A stretch of DNA of 64,000 nt from NCBI RefSeq assembly GCF_040881935.1, contig NZ_JBBECH010000053.1:1-64000 (forward strand). Direction: 5' to 3'. The DNA is from Saccharospirillum sp040881935. Lineage in GTDB: Bacteria > Pseudomonadota > Gammaproteobacteria > Pseudomonadales > Natronospirillaceae. Made by a program: the position numbers and the translations under genes. Shown here one piece after another: positions 33,814 to 41,646 of this stretch. The notes under the pieces are model-generated. The model ran no database searches. It was not told the origin of the DNA and saw only the letters and a program-made list of their open reading frames with translations. Numbering within the stretch: position 1 is the first letter of the stretch; each line of letters begins with the position of its first letter.

Positions 33814-34998
33814 ATGTCTAACATGATTCTATTGGGCACCCGCAAGGGAACTGTCATATTCGATCGCATCAATGCCGGTTGGCGCCCCCGCCCAATCACG
33901 CATTCGGGCATTCCTGTTTGTTACGCAACCCGTGATCCGCGTGACGGCACCCTATGGGCCTCGCTGGACCATGGTCACTGGGGACCGAAACTGTCTCGTT
34001 CGCGCGATGAAGGCGATACCTGGGAGGAAGTCTCCTCGGTTAAATACCCCCAGGGCGCACGCCACATAGTCCAATACCTTCCCACCCCCGATTTCGATCC
34101 GGAAGCGCCAACCGGCCAGCCTAAATATGCCGATGCCTCCGTGTACAAGATTTGGAATATTGCGTTCGGCGATGACAGCCAACCTGGTCGGATATACGCT
34201 GGTACCATCCCGGGCGGTTTGTTCGTCAGTGACGATGGTGGTGACAGCTGGGAACTCAACCGCCCCCTGTGGAACCATGAGACCCGGGGTGGTGACCTGT
34301 TCGCGGGCGAAGCCACGAGTGAAAACCTGTGGGGCGGCACTCCGGCGAGCATCGATTATGGCGTGTTTGAGCCCGGAATCCATTCGATCATCGTCGACCC
34401 TCGCGACCCCAACCATCTGTATGTGGCGGTGTCCTCTGCGGGAGTCATCGAGACGACCGACGGAGGCCAGACCTGGGCAGGGAGTAGCCACGGTATGCTG
34501 ATGGATTATTTGCCCGACCCGGCCGTGGAGTGGGGTCATGATCCGCATTTCGTGACGCAGTGTCCCGGGCAGCCGGACCACCTCTGGCAACAGAATCACT
34601 GTGGCGTTTTCTACAGCGACGACGGTGCCCAAAACTGGCACAAAGTCAGCATGCCGGATAAGGGCGTGCACTTCGGCTTCCCCATAGCAGCGGATGCGAA
34701 CGATGGACGGACCGCCTGGGTCGTACCAGCGCGAGCGGATTCAGAACGAATGGCAATTGACGGTGGGCTGTTTGTCGCCCGAACAACCGATGGCGGCCAG
34801 TCCTGGCAATCGTTCCGCAAGGGCCTGCCTCAGGAAAGCGCCTACGATATAGTTTTAAGGCATGGGCTGGATGCATCGGGCGACTGCCTCTGTTTTGGCA
34901 GCACGACCGGCAATGTTTACCTGTCGGAAGACCGCGGTGAAACCTGGCAATGCCTGGGGAATAATCTACCACCAGTCTATTCGGTACGATTTGGCTGA
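33814..34998 (+). CDS. Asp-box (BNR) beta-propeller protein, sialidase/sortilin-like
   Basis: 394 residues, no signal peptide. Six Asp-box motifs (S/T-x-D-x-G-x-x-W) are spread along the chain: SRDEGDTW, SDDGGDSW, TTDGGQTW, SDDGAQNW, TTDGGQSW and SEDRGETW. They indicate a six- or seven-bladed propeller like WD40/BNR glycosidase-like proteins. Catalytic sialidase residues cannot be assigned, so enzymatic activity is unproven; a cytoplasmic binding role is equally possible. The next gene, a ubiquitin-like MoaD protein, starts 5 bp after the stop, so the two form an operon. Confidence 0.85.
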   Translation: MSNMILLGTRKGTVIFDRINAGWRPRPITHSGIPVCYATRDPRDGTLWASLDHGHWGPKLSRSRDEGDTWEEVSSVKYPQGARHIVQYLPTPDFDPEAPTGQPKYADASVYKIWNIAFGDDSQPGRIYAGTIPGGLFVSDDGGDSWELNRPLWNHETRGGDLFAGEATSENLWGGTPASIDYGVFEPGIHSIIVDPRDPNHLYVAVSSAGVIETTDGGQTWAGSSHGMLMDYLPDPAVEWGHDPHFVTQCPGQPDHLWQQNHCGVFYSDDGAQNWHKVSMPDKGVHFGFPIAADANDGRTAWVVPARADSERMAIDGGLFVARTTDGGQSWQSFRKGLPQESAYDIVLRHGLDASGDCLCFGSTTGNVYLSEDRGETWQCLGNNLPPVYSVRFG

Positions 34999-35003
34999 GC
35001 ATT

Positions 35004-35282
35004 ATGACGACCGTTCAAATGACGTCGCATCTCTACCGGTACTTTCCGCAACTGGAGAACCAAACGGTCAAGGTACCAGCTGGTCCGGTATCGGAAGTCC
35101 TGCGGGCAGTCAACGAGATCGCCCCGGGTTTCACCGACTACGTTCTCGATGACCAGGGTGGTTTGCGTCGGCACGTGCATCTGGCCATCAATAACACGCT
35201 GGTGGTCGACAGAAAAACACTCTCAGATCATGCTCTGGATGGAGGGACTGTCTATATATTCCAGGCGTTGAGCGGTGGCTGA
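35004..35282 (+). CDS. MoaD/ThiS-family ubiquitin-like protein
   Basis: 92 residues with the beta-grasp pattern SHLYRYFPQLENQTVKVPAG, then VHLAINNTLV and TVYIFQALSGG. It ends in the free Gly-Gly required for adenylation and thiocarboxylation in MoaD, ThiS and related sulfur carriers. No moeB/thiF-type E1, moaE or rhodanese gene is nearby. Coupled to the Asp-box gene upstream (5-bp gap). The partner process is unknown; the pairing of these two families is something I recall from other genomes but have not checked. Confidence 0.85.
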   Translation: MTTVQMTSHLYRYFPQLENQTVKVPAGPVSEVLRAVNEIAPGFTDYVLDDQGGLRRHVHLAINNTLVVDRKTLSDHALDGGTVYIFQALSGG

Positions 35283-35585
35283 GTGGTGACCGGAATAGAT
35301 TATGAACCGACGCCCAGGTCAAAAAAGCGCGGACGAAGCAAGCCGAGTATCATTCACTGATGGTCGATAGAAAGACACTCTCAGACCGAGTTCAGGATGA
35401 TGGTACCGTCTATATATTTCAGGCCTTGAGTCGCGGCTGAATAGCGCTCATCCTCTTTGCTTTAGCAGGGGCCGGTCAAGTCGCTAACCGGCTCCGCTGC
35501 CTGACGTCAGTAGATACGTTATTATAGGCGTTGCCCTGCTTTTTCCCCTGAACGATGCTTATATAGGTCACAGTGACGGCCTTTG
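35283..35585. other. 303-bp convergent intergenic region
   Basis: Holds the duplicated MoaD tail (35351-35440) and a hairpin GCCGGT/ACCGGC at 35471-35492 without a T run. Nothing else is supported. Confidence 0.5.
35351..35440 (+). pseudogene. duplicated 3' end of the MoaD-like gene
   Basis: 68 bp after the MoaD-like stop, a second in-frame copy of its last 30 codons occurs. It reads LMVDRKTLSDRVQDDGTVYI then FQALSRG and stop, against LVVDRKTLSDHALDGGTVYI then FQALSGG. Many differences are synonymous or at weakly constrained sites. There is no start or ribosome site, and the final Gly-Gly has become Arg-Gly, so this is a decayed partial tandem duplicate. Confidence 0.85.
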
Positions 35586-36077
35586 TTATGCAGATGCGTT
35601 CGAGAATACGTAATTTCTATGCAATTCACCGTCGAGATTAAAATTTAGTTCACCGACAATTTCAAAGCCTAGATTGCGATAAAAATTGATCGCCTGGTGA
35701 TTATTTACCCAAGTGGATAGCCAATATGGTGCACCAAGTTGAGTTTCTATTTCACTTAGCAATTTCTTTCCAATTCCTTGGCCTTGGAAATGTTCTGATA
35801 CATACAAGGTTGTTACTTCATAACCGTATGCTTCACCATTAAAGGTTGACTTAAGATCAACTGAAATAAATCCAACAAGATGCTCATTTATTATATAGAC
35901 CCACAACTCACATAAAGAATTATTGAGTAATTCCTGGAAATGACTCTCGGTAAAAGTAGAAAGTGCATAATGGGAAATCTGCGCTCTCATCCCTTCTGTA
36001 GCGTAGGTCTGTAGCCAGACTTGAAGCGACAACGCGGCTAAGTCGAGGCAATCACTTTTTATCGCTTTTCTAATCAT
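35586..36077 (-). CDS. GNAT-family N-acetyltransferase, AT-rich
   Basis: 163 residues from the ATG at 36077 (MIRKAIKSDCLDLAAL); a longer frame to 36221 has no support. Acetyl-CoA site: VTTLYVSEHFQGQGIGKKLL (Q-x-x-G-I-G). C-terminal NHQAINFYRNLGFEIVGE. The gene is visibly richer in A+T than those around it and shows different codon choice, which suggests recent transfer. Substrate unknown. Confidence 0.85.
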   Translation of the reverse strand: MIRKAIKSDCLDLAALSLQVWLQTYATEGMRAQISHYALSTFTESHFQELLNNSLCELWVYIINEHLVGFISVDLKSTFNGEAYGYEVTTLYVSEHFQGQGIGKKLLSEIETQLGAPYWLSTWVNNHQAINFYRNLGFEIVGELNFNLDGELHRNYVFSNASA

Positions 36078-36471
36078 TAAGAGAACTTTCCATATAGCTA
36101 CAACACCGCCAGTATATCCATAAAAGCAAAGAAAAGGGGCGGCTTTGAACTGGAGACCAAGCCTAACGCTGTGCGCCGAACAGGTATTACCTAACGACTC
36201 GGCTACCATACGTTTCGGCACTCTGAACTTGCACCACTTTCACGGACTCGGTATGAACGCGCTTTAGGTTAGCTACCGCCCGGCCGGTTACAAAGCACAC
36301 CAAGGTAGAAAGTAAATTGTGCAATTAACATGGCACTCGATCATTAATTTGGCCAGTAAAAAACTCTCAGTGGTATCGTTTGCGCCCCCTCTGCTTTCGT
36401 GCCCCTTGCACCATCGGCCCAGAAGAGGAAAATATGCCCCATCCAACCCACCGCCGCGAGGCCCCCATCCC
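36078..36471. other. 394-bp divergent region between acetyltransferase and glycerophosphodiesterase
   Basis: No supported gene. A frame running upstream from the phosphodiesterase has no ribosome site and no domain. GCCTAAC at about 36154 and GGTTAGCT at about 36267 recall integron attC ends but the inner boxes do not pair (see rejected items). Confidence 0.4.
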
Positions 36472-37221
36472 ATGTCATACCTTATGCCAGCCCTAATCGG
36501 TCATCGGGGCGTTGCCAGTGAAGCACCCGAGAATACAGCCATTGGTTTGAAGCGCAGTAAGTTGCTGGGCATTAAATGGGTGGAGCTGGATGTCACCCAG
36601 GCTGGAGACGGCAGCCTGGTAATGATGCACGATGAAACCCTGGAGCGGTTTGGCGGGTTGCCGGAGCCTATCAGTAGGATGGACCGGGAAACACTAATGG
36701 AGGTGGACGCGGGCACCTGGTTTTCGCCGGTATTCGCGGGTGAGCCCTTGTTGTTTCTGGATCAGGCGCTGGATCTGGTGAAGACGCTGGGGTTGGGGTT
36801 GAATCTTGAGATCAAGGTGAACCCGGGTCTACCGGTGGAGCAACTGGTTGATGCAGTGATGGCCACCGATGGGTTGGATGCGCTGCACCGGGGTGAGCGG
36901 TTGGTGATTTCCAGCTTTGATCATACCGCCCTGGCCCGCGTTGCGCAGCAGAAGCCAGATTGGGCGTTGGGGGCTTTGTATGAGAGGGTCACCGAACAGT
37001 GGGCAGAGAGCCTGGTTGGCTTTACGCCTTACAGCATTCATACCGATTTCGAAACGCTTACGCCTGAGCTGGCGGCGGATATTCGGGCGAAGTATCCGCT
37101 GTATTGCTATACGGTGAATGACCCTATTACCTTTCAGCGCCTGCTGGATAAAGGCGTGAACGGGGTCTTTTCAGACCGTGCCCACGCGCCGGATATGCGG
37201 GCTTTAGTAGAGGCTGGCTGA
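36472..37221 (+). CDS. ugpQ: glycerophosphodiester phosphodiesterase
   Basis: 249 residues from the ATG at 36472 (UgpQ of E. coli is 247); the open frame begins at 36319 but the first 51 codons show no homology. It hydrolyses glycerophosphodiesters to glycerol-3-phosphate and an alcohol in the cytoplasm. Motifs are IGHRGVASEAPENT (catalytic His), WVELDVTQAGDGSLVMMHD (metal-binding Glu/Asp and second His) and GLNLEIKVNPG. No transporter genes adjoin it, and the symbol is by family resemblance. Confidence 0.88.
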   Translation: MSYLMPALIGHRGVASEAPENTAIGLKRSKLLGIKWVELDVTQAGDGSLVMMHDETLERFGGLPEPISRMDRETLMEVDAGTWFSPVFAGEPLLFLDQALDLVKTLGLGLNLEIKVNPGLPVEQLVDAVMATDGLDALHRGERLVISSFDHTALARVAQQKPDWALGALYERVTEQWAESLVGFTPYSIHTDFETLTPELAADIRAKYPLYCYTVNDPITFQRLLDKGVNGVFSDRAHAPDMRALVEAG

Positions 37222-37381
37222 CCGAGCGGGATAGAATAAAGCCGGCCACAATGAACAACACACTCACCACCGTTGCCGATGCGCTGGCCTTGCTCAGCAT
37301 TGCCTTGGTGAGAAGACGGCAGCCACGTATGATGGGTCGGTAGATCCCTAATAACCATTCAGAACAGGACACCGACTCGAT

Positions 37382-38554
37382 ATGCTGACAATGATCCGTG
37401 GCGCGCACCTTTTGGCACCCGAGGACCAGGGCATTCAGGATGTGCTGATTGCCGCCGGCACCATCATCGCCATCGGCACTGATCTGAACTTATCTGGCAC
37501 CGTTGATGTAGAGGTTATCGACGCCCGGGGCCAATACTTGACTCCGGGTCTGGTCGATACCCTCACGCACATCACTGGCGGCGGCGGCGAAGGTGGCTTT
37601 CACACCCGCACCCCGGCCATGGAATTCAGCGATGCCATTGGTGGCGGTGTCACCACCGTAACCGGTGTACTCGGAACCGATGCGATCTCAAGAACCCTGC
37701 CTGATCTGCTCGCCAGGGCAGCGGGGCTCGAAGCCGAGGGCCTGAGCGTGGTGTGTCATACCGGCTCCTACCAGGTGCCGGTGCGCACCCTAACCGGCAG
37801 CGTGCAACAGGATATCATGGTGATCGAACGGTTTATCGGTGTCGGCGAAGTGGCCATAGCGGATCATCGCGGTAGCCAGCCTTCGTGGCAGGAACTGGCG
37901 CGCATTGGCGCCGAAGCCCGGGTGGGTGGTTTGCTGAGCGGCAAAGCAGGAATCGTCAGTATTCATGTTGGGGATGCCAGTGAAGGCCTGTCGTTGTTGT
38001 TCGAAGTCGCCAACCAGTCGAACATACCGCTCAGCCAATACTACCCGACGCACATGAACCGCTCGCCCGAGCTGCTGCAGGATGGTCTGCGCTTCATTAA
38101 AGGCGGCGGCAGCATCGACTTTACCGCCAGCCACACGCCAGAGATTCTGGAAGCTGGCGAGATCAAATGCGCCCACGCACTGAAAGTCGCCCTGGACCAG
38201 GGTGCCGACGAAAACCGCCTGACCTTTAGTACTGATGGCCACGCCAGCCTGCCGCAGTTCAATAAGGAAGGTATACTCGAGAGCCTGAAGGTCGGTGCCA
38301 TGGATGCCATGCTGAGCGAATATCGCGATGCTGTGCTGGAAGAAGGCATCAACCACAGCATCGCGCTCAAAGCCGTCACCGCCAACCCGGCCAGGGTATT
38401 GAAGCTGCCCAGAAAAGGCCGCCTGGTCCAGGGTTGCGATGCCGACCTGTTGTTGCTCGATAAAGACAGCCTGACATTGCGACGCGTAATGGCCAAGGGC
38501 GACTGGTGCTTCGCCGACGGTAAATACCTCAAGAAAGGCACTTTCGATCGTTAA
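37382..38554 (+). CDS. iadA: isoaspartyl (beta-aspartyl) dipeptidase
   Basis: 390 residues (E. coli IadA 390), amidohydrolase superfamily. It hydrolyses beta-aspartyl dipeptides left from degradation of isomerised proteins. The N-terminal zinc site differs from the usual HxH in being DTLTHITGGGGEGG, as in IadA. Others are the SQYYPTHMNRS His region and LTFSTDGHASLPQF with the catalytic Asp. The next gene, an AraC-type regulator, follows after 84 bp containing a tandem repeat. Confidence 0.92.
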   Translation: MLTMIRGAHLLAPEDQGIQDVLIAAGTIIAIGTDLNLSGTVDVEVIDARGQYLTPGLVDTLTHITGGGGEGGFHTRTPAMEFSDAIGGGVTTVTGVLGTDAISRTLPDLLARAAGLEAEGLSVVCHTGSYQVPVRTLTGSVQQDIMVIERFIGVGEVAIADHRGSQPSWQELARIGAEARVGGLLSGKAGIVSIHVGDASEGLSLLFEVANQSNIPLSQYYPTHMNRSPELLQDGLRFIKGGGSIDFTASHTPEILEAGEIKCAHALKVALDQGADENRLTFSTDGHASLPQFNKEGILESLKVGAMDAMLSEYRDAVLEEGINHSIALKAVTANPARVLKLPRKGRLVQGCDADLLLLDKDSLTLRRVMAKGDWCFADGKYLKKGTFDR

Positions 38555-38579
38555 GTAACGGTTGGTCCAGCGAATCTGG

Positions 38580-38618
38580 TTCCAAATAACAACACTGTTT
38601 TCCAAATATCAACAATGT
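38580..38618. promoter_or_regulatory. 20-bp-spaced direct repeat, candidate AraC-type operator
   Basis: TTCCAAATAACAACACTGT (38580-38598) and TTCCAAATATCAACAATGT (38600-38618) are near-identical tandem copies with 20-bp period, i.e. about two helical turns. AraC-family dimers bind direct repeats with this geometry. They lie just before the AraC-type gene, suggesting autoregulation. Confidence 0.5.
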
Positions 38619-38638
38619 CCCACCGCGGAGAGTATCAG

Positions 38639-39598
38639 GTGACACAACGCATTGGTTTTATCTTACTGCCCGGATACTCCTCCATGGCTTATGTATCCGC
38701 CATGGAGCCTTTGCTGGTGTGCAATGAACTGACCGGTGAAGACGCCTTCAGCACCTTTACCGTGGCGCTTTCCGGCAATAAGACCTTCTCCAGCCTCGGC
38801 AACCGCATGGACACCGATTTTAACCTGAATGACGCACCCGAAGCGGACGTTTGGGTGGTCGCCGGCACCTCACCGGCCCGACACCCCGCCACGCCGGGGC
38901 TCGATGCCTTTCTACTGGCACTGCCCACCCGCAGTTCGTTGGGCGGGCTGGCCTCCGGCACCTATGTGCTGGCTCGGCTGGGTCTGGTGAACGGCTATCG
39001 GGCCGTAGTGCACTGGCTTAGTTATGACGAGTTGCTGAAGGAACACAAATCCATACTGCTGGCCTCAGAACAGTTCTGCATCGACCGAGACCGGCTAACC
39101 TGTCGGGGCGGCAGCTCCAGCCTGGATATGATGCTGATGTGGATCGCCCGCAACATCAGCGCCGAAACCGCCGAAGCCGTGTCACGCCATTTTGTGAACG
39201 AACGCCTCGGCATCCCTTCCGATACCGTGCCGCAGCAACTGAGCGAGCGCACCCGCGCCGAACAGCCCAAGCTCGCCGAAGCGCTGGAGCTGATGGATGC
39301 CAACATCGAAGAACCGCTGACCACTGACGACATCGCCTTTCACGTCAAAATCAGCCGTCGTCAGCTGGAACGGCTGTTCAAAAAACACCTGAACGCCGTA
39401 CCGAGCCGTTACTACCTGCAAATCCGACTCGAAAAAGCACGCAACAAGCTGCTTTCCTGCTCGGAGAGCATTGCGGAAATCGGCCTGAGTTGCGGCTTCT
39501 CCTCCGGCGCTCACTTCTCAACCGCCTATCGCAACCAGTACGGCCTAACCCCGTCTGAAGACCGAAGCTTGCATCAGAAGATGTCGATCGATAAGTAA
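38639..39598 (+). CDS. GlxA-family AraC-type transcriptional regulator (ArgR/CdhR-like)
   Basis: 319 residues from the GTG at 38639, which has GGAG 8 bases upstream; the in-frame ATG at 38615 lies inside the tandem repeat and has no ribosome site. The N-terminal DJ-1/PfpI-like domain begins RIGFILLPGYSSMAYVSAME. The C-terminal AraC double helix-turn-helix includes DIAFHVKISRRQLERLFKKH and SIAEIGLSCGFSSGAHFSTA. This is the class of Pseudomonas ArgR (arginine-responsive activator), and arginine catabolic genes lie 410 bp downstream, so it is the likely activator of aruCFGDB. Confidence 0.85.
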   Translation: MTQRIGFILLPGYSSMAYVSAMEPLLVCNELTGEDAFSTFTVALSGNKTFSSLGNRMDTDFNLNDAPEADVWVVAGTSPARHPATPGLDAFLLALPTRSSLGGLASGTYVLARLGLVNGYRAVVHWLSYDELLKEHKSILLASEQFCIDRDRLTCRGGSSSLDMMLMWIARNISAETAEAVSRHFVNERLGIPSDTVPQQLSERTRAEQPKLAEALELMDANIEEPLTTDDIAFHVKISRRQLERLFKKHLNAVPSRYYLQIRLEKARNKLLSCSESIAEIGLSCGFSSGAHFSTAYRNQYGLTPSEDRSLHQKMSIDK

Positions 39599-39655
39599 TT
39601 TAATAAAGCAGTCATCACTAGGAAATTCCTAGCTGTTCAACCCCGAGATCAACCA

Positions 39656-39762
39656 GGACCACCGGGTGCGCCTGCTGAAGGCCGTTAGACAACAGGGATG
39701 TTATCTCCGAGCCCCCAGGGAAGGGTTCACGGCGTGCCTTCAGTAGGCGTACCCGGTGGTCC
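39656..39762. repeat. intergenic hairpin repeat, copy 4
   Basis: 27-bp arms (39656-39682 and 39736-39762) pair with one or two mismatches. The loop begins CGTTAGACAACAGGGATG and ends with gggttcacggcgt, close to the loop of the copy at 12450-12548 although the arms differ completely. It lies between the AraC-type regulator and aruC. Confidence 0.85.
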
Positions 39763-39834
39763 GACTGGCACACCGCGATAGCAATCAGCCAATCAAATTG
39801 TCCGGAGGAATTTCCGACTCATGGCACAATAGGC

Positions 39835-39898
39835 AGTTCAGACGATATAACCGCGTGTCGCACCCCCGTAACCCTTCAGCCCCGACTTTCTCTATGAT
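39835..39898 (+). promoter_or_regulatory. candidate ArgR-dependent promoter of aruC
   Basis: TGTCGC-N8-AA at 39856-39871 matches the half-site consensus published for Pseudomonas ArgR (TGTCGCN8AA). A degenerate half-site with its AA exactly 21 bp upstream (39849-39850) precedes it. TATGAT at 39893-39898 can serve as -10. The -35 position (about 39870-39875) is poor and abuts the half-site, as in activator-dependent promoters. Confidence 0.5.
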
Positions 39899-40009
39899 AG
39901 ACACCATAGCGTTCCCGCCGATTGAAACCGGTCGGCAGGCAGAACGACCCCGATAACCGGGTTGCATCGCCAAACTCACAGGCGCCAACCCCAACCAGTG
40001 GAAATCGAG

Positions 40010-41215
40010 ATGAGCGATATTACCAGAGCACAATTTGATGACGTCATGGTCCCGAACTACGCTCCGGGCAAAATCATCCCTGTAAAGGGCAAGGGCTCAC
40101 GCGTTTGGGATCAGGAAGGTCGCGAATTCATCGACTTCGCTGGTGGCATTGCCGTCAACGCCCTGGGTCACGCCCACCCGGCTCTGGTCGAAGCACTGAC
40201 TACCCAAGGCCAGAACCTCTGGCACCTGGCCAACGTGATGACCAACGAACCGGCCATCGCCCTGGCTAAACGCCTGACCGAGCTGACCTTTGCCGACAAA
40301 GTATTCTTCTGCAACAGCGGTGCCGAAGCCAACGAAGCCGCACTGAAACTGGGCCGTCGCCATGCCTTCCTGAATTACGGCCCGGAGAAGAACGAAATCA
40401 TCTCCACCCATGGCTCCTTCCACGGTCGTACCCTGTTCACCGTATCGGTTGGTGGCCAGCCCAAGTACAAGGAAGGCTTCGAGCCAACCCCGGGCGGCAT
40501 CAGCCACGTGCCCTACAATGACCTGGAGGCCATGGCCGCCCAGATTTCCGACAACACCGCCGCGGTTATCATAGAGCCGATTCAGGGTGAAGGCGGCGTT
40601 ACGCCGGGCAAAAAAGAATACCTCGAAGGCGTACGTGCTCTGTGCGATAAGCACAATGCCCTGCTGATTTTCGATGAAGTGCAAAGCGGCGTTGGCCGTA
40701 CCGGCGAACTCTACGCGTATCAGAAATACGGTGTCGTACCGGACATTCTTTCAACGGCCAAAGCACTCGGCGGTGGCTTCCCGATCGGTGCCATGCTGAC
40801 CACTGACAAATGCGCTGAAAGCCTGGGCATCGGCACTCACGGTTCTACTTACGGCGGCAACCCTCTGGCTTGTGCAGTGTCATTGGCGGTCGTCAACGAA
40901 ATCACCAGGCCGGGCGTACTCGATGCGGTTGAAACCAAAGCACAACGCATCCGTGATGGCCTGAAAAAGATCAATGACCAGTACGGTATCTTCAAGGAAG
41001 TACGCGGCATGGGCTTGTTGCTCGGCGCAGAACTGACTGAAGACTGGGCCGGTCGTGCCAAGGATTTCCTCGGTGCGGCATTGGATGAAGGTCTGATGAT
41101 GCTGGTAGCCGGCCCGAATGTGTTGCGCTTTACACCGTCGCTGATTATTCCGGATGCCGACATCGACGCAGGCCTAGCGTGTTTCGAAAAAGCCGTTGCC
41201 AAGCTGGTTAGCTAA
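40010..41215 (+). CDS. aruC: succinylornithine / acetylornithine transaminase
   Basis: 401 residues from the ATG at 40010 (MSDITRAQFDD), with GGAA 6 bases before it; the frame extends upstream without support. Class-III PLP aminotransferase: FCNSGAEANEAALKLGR, IFDEVQSGVGRTG with the PLP-stacking Asp, and the Schiff-base Lys in LSTAKALGGGFPIG. In the arginine succinyltransferase pathway it converts N2-succinylornithine to succinylglutamate semialdehyde. It may also serve arginine synthesis as ArgD. First gene of the aru cluster; 456 bp with two hairpin repeats separate it from aruF. Confidence 0.93.
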   Translation: MSDITRAQFDDVMVPNYAPGKIIPVKGKGSRVWDQEGREFIDFAGGIAVNALGHAHPALVEALTTQGQNLWHLANVMTNEPAIALAKRLTELTFADKVFFCNSGAEANEAALKLGRRHAFLNYGPEKNEIISTHGSFHGRTLFTVSVGGQPKYKEGFEPTPGGISHVPYNDLEAMAAQISDNTAAVIIEPIQGEGGVTPGKKEYLEGVRALCDKHNALLIFDEVQSGVGRTGELYAYQKYGVVPDILSTAKALGGGFPIGAMLTTDKCAESLGIGTHGSTYGGNPLACAVSLAVVNEITRPGVLDAVETKAQRIRDGLKKINDQYGIFKEVRGMGLLLGAELTEDWAGRAKDFLGAALDEGLMMLVAGPNVLRFTPSLIIPDADIDAGLACFEKAVAKLVS

Positions 41216-41222
41216 GTAAAAC

Positions 41223-41407
41223 CTCAAGTTCGGAGTTCGGGTATGCGTTGGTGCCAGGAGTCCGTGTCAGGCACCGGGTGTACCTATCCGGGGCCGGCGC
41301 AAACCCATCCATGGGGCCTAGACTGCAGCATCCCTGCTGCAGACTTCCCCGGATAGGTACACCCGGCACCTGACACTCAATTGGTTGCGAACTCCTAAAC
41401 TTGGGTT
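41223..41407. repeat. intergenic hairpin repeat, copy 5
   Basis: 30-bp arms (41264-41293 and 41347-41376) with two mismatches. Outer arms CTCAAGTTCGGAGTTCG (41223-41239) and CGAACTCCTAAACTT (41388-41402) flank them. The loop is the reverse complement of the copy at 7462-7572 with few changes. It is immediately followed by another copy in the aruC-aruF gap. Confidence 0.88.
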
Positions 41408-41646
41408 CGCAATAGGCTAGCGATTGGTGGCCGGGTTGCTTTTGCGGGGGTATCTGAGGCATGGACTAAAACGCCAGGAGCGTTTTAGCATGATCGAAGA
41501 GAGCCCAGAGGGTGAATCCCATGGATGGGATTCATATCCCGAAGTTAAGCCTACACGGACGTATTCACGGCGCCCCCGCAAGAGCAGCCCGGTCACCCAT
41601 CGCGGGTTCAAGCTAACAGCCAAATTGAATTCCGAAATTTGAGCTT
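41408..41646. repeat. intergenic hairpin repeat, copy 6, with 71-bp insert
   Basis: 31-bp arms (41420-41450 and 41573-41603) with four mismatches. Same subtype as the copy at 26631-26818, but the loop core is interrupted after GGCATGGA by 71 bp (41466-41536). The insert has two 9-bp-stem hairpins: CTAAAACGC/GCGTTTTAG and GAATCCCAT/ATGGGATTC. The right outer arm ends 25 bp before the aruF start. Confidence 0.88.

Larger units (their letters stand above)
39599..40009. other. 411-bp region upstream of aruC
   Basis: Contains the hairpin repeat at 39656-39762 and the candidate ArgR promoter at 39835-39898. No gene is supported; a short palindromic stretch TAGGAAATTCCTA at 39619-39631 is also present. 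Confidence 0.6.

Noticed and set aside
33814..34998. Calling the Asp-box protein a sialidase
   Set aside because: Asp boxes define the fold, not the activity. The arginine triad and catalytic Tyr/Glu pair of sialidases could not be identified, and there is no signal peptide.
36140..36280. Integron attC-like site (GCCTAAC ... GGTTAGCT) beside the AT-rich acetyltransferase
   Set aside because: The outer boxes are only partly complementary (GTTAGCT against the required GTTAGGC). The inner L boxes do not pair, the site is at the 5' rather than the 3' side of the gene, and no integrase is present.
41408..41646. Short open frames across the hairpin repeats read as small proteins
   Set aside because: They arise from the GC-rich palindromes, occur on both strands of each element, and differ between copies while the DNA structure is preserved.
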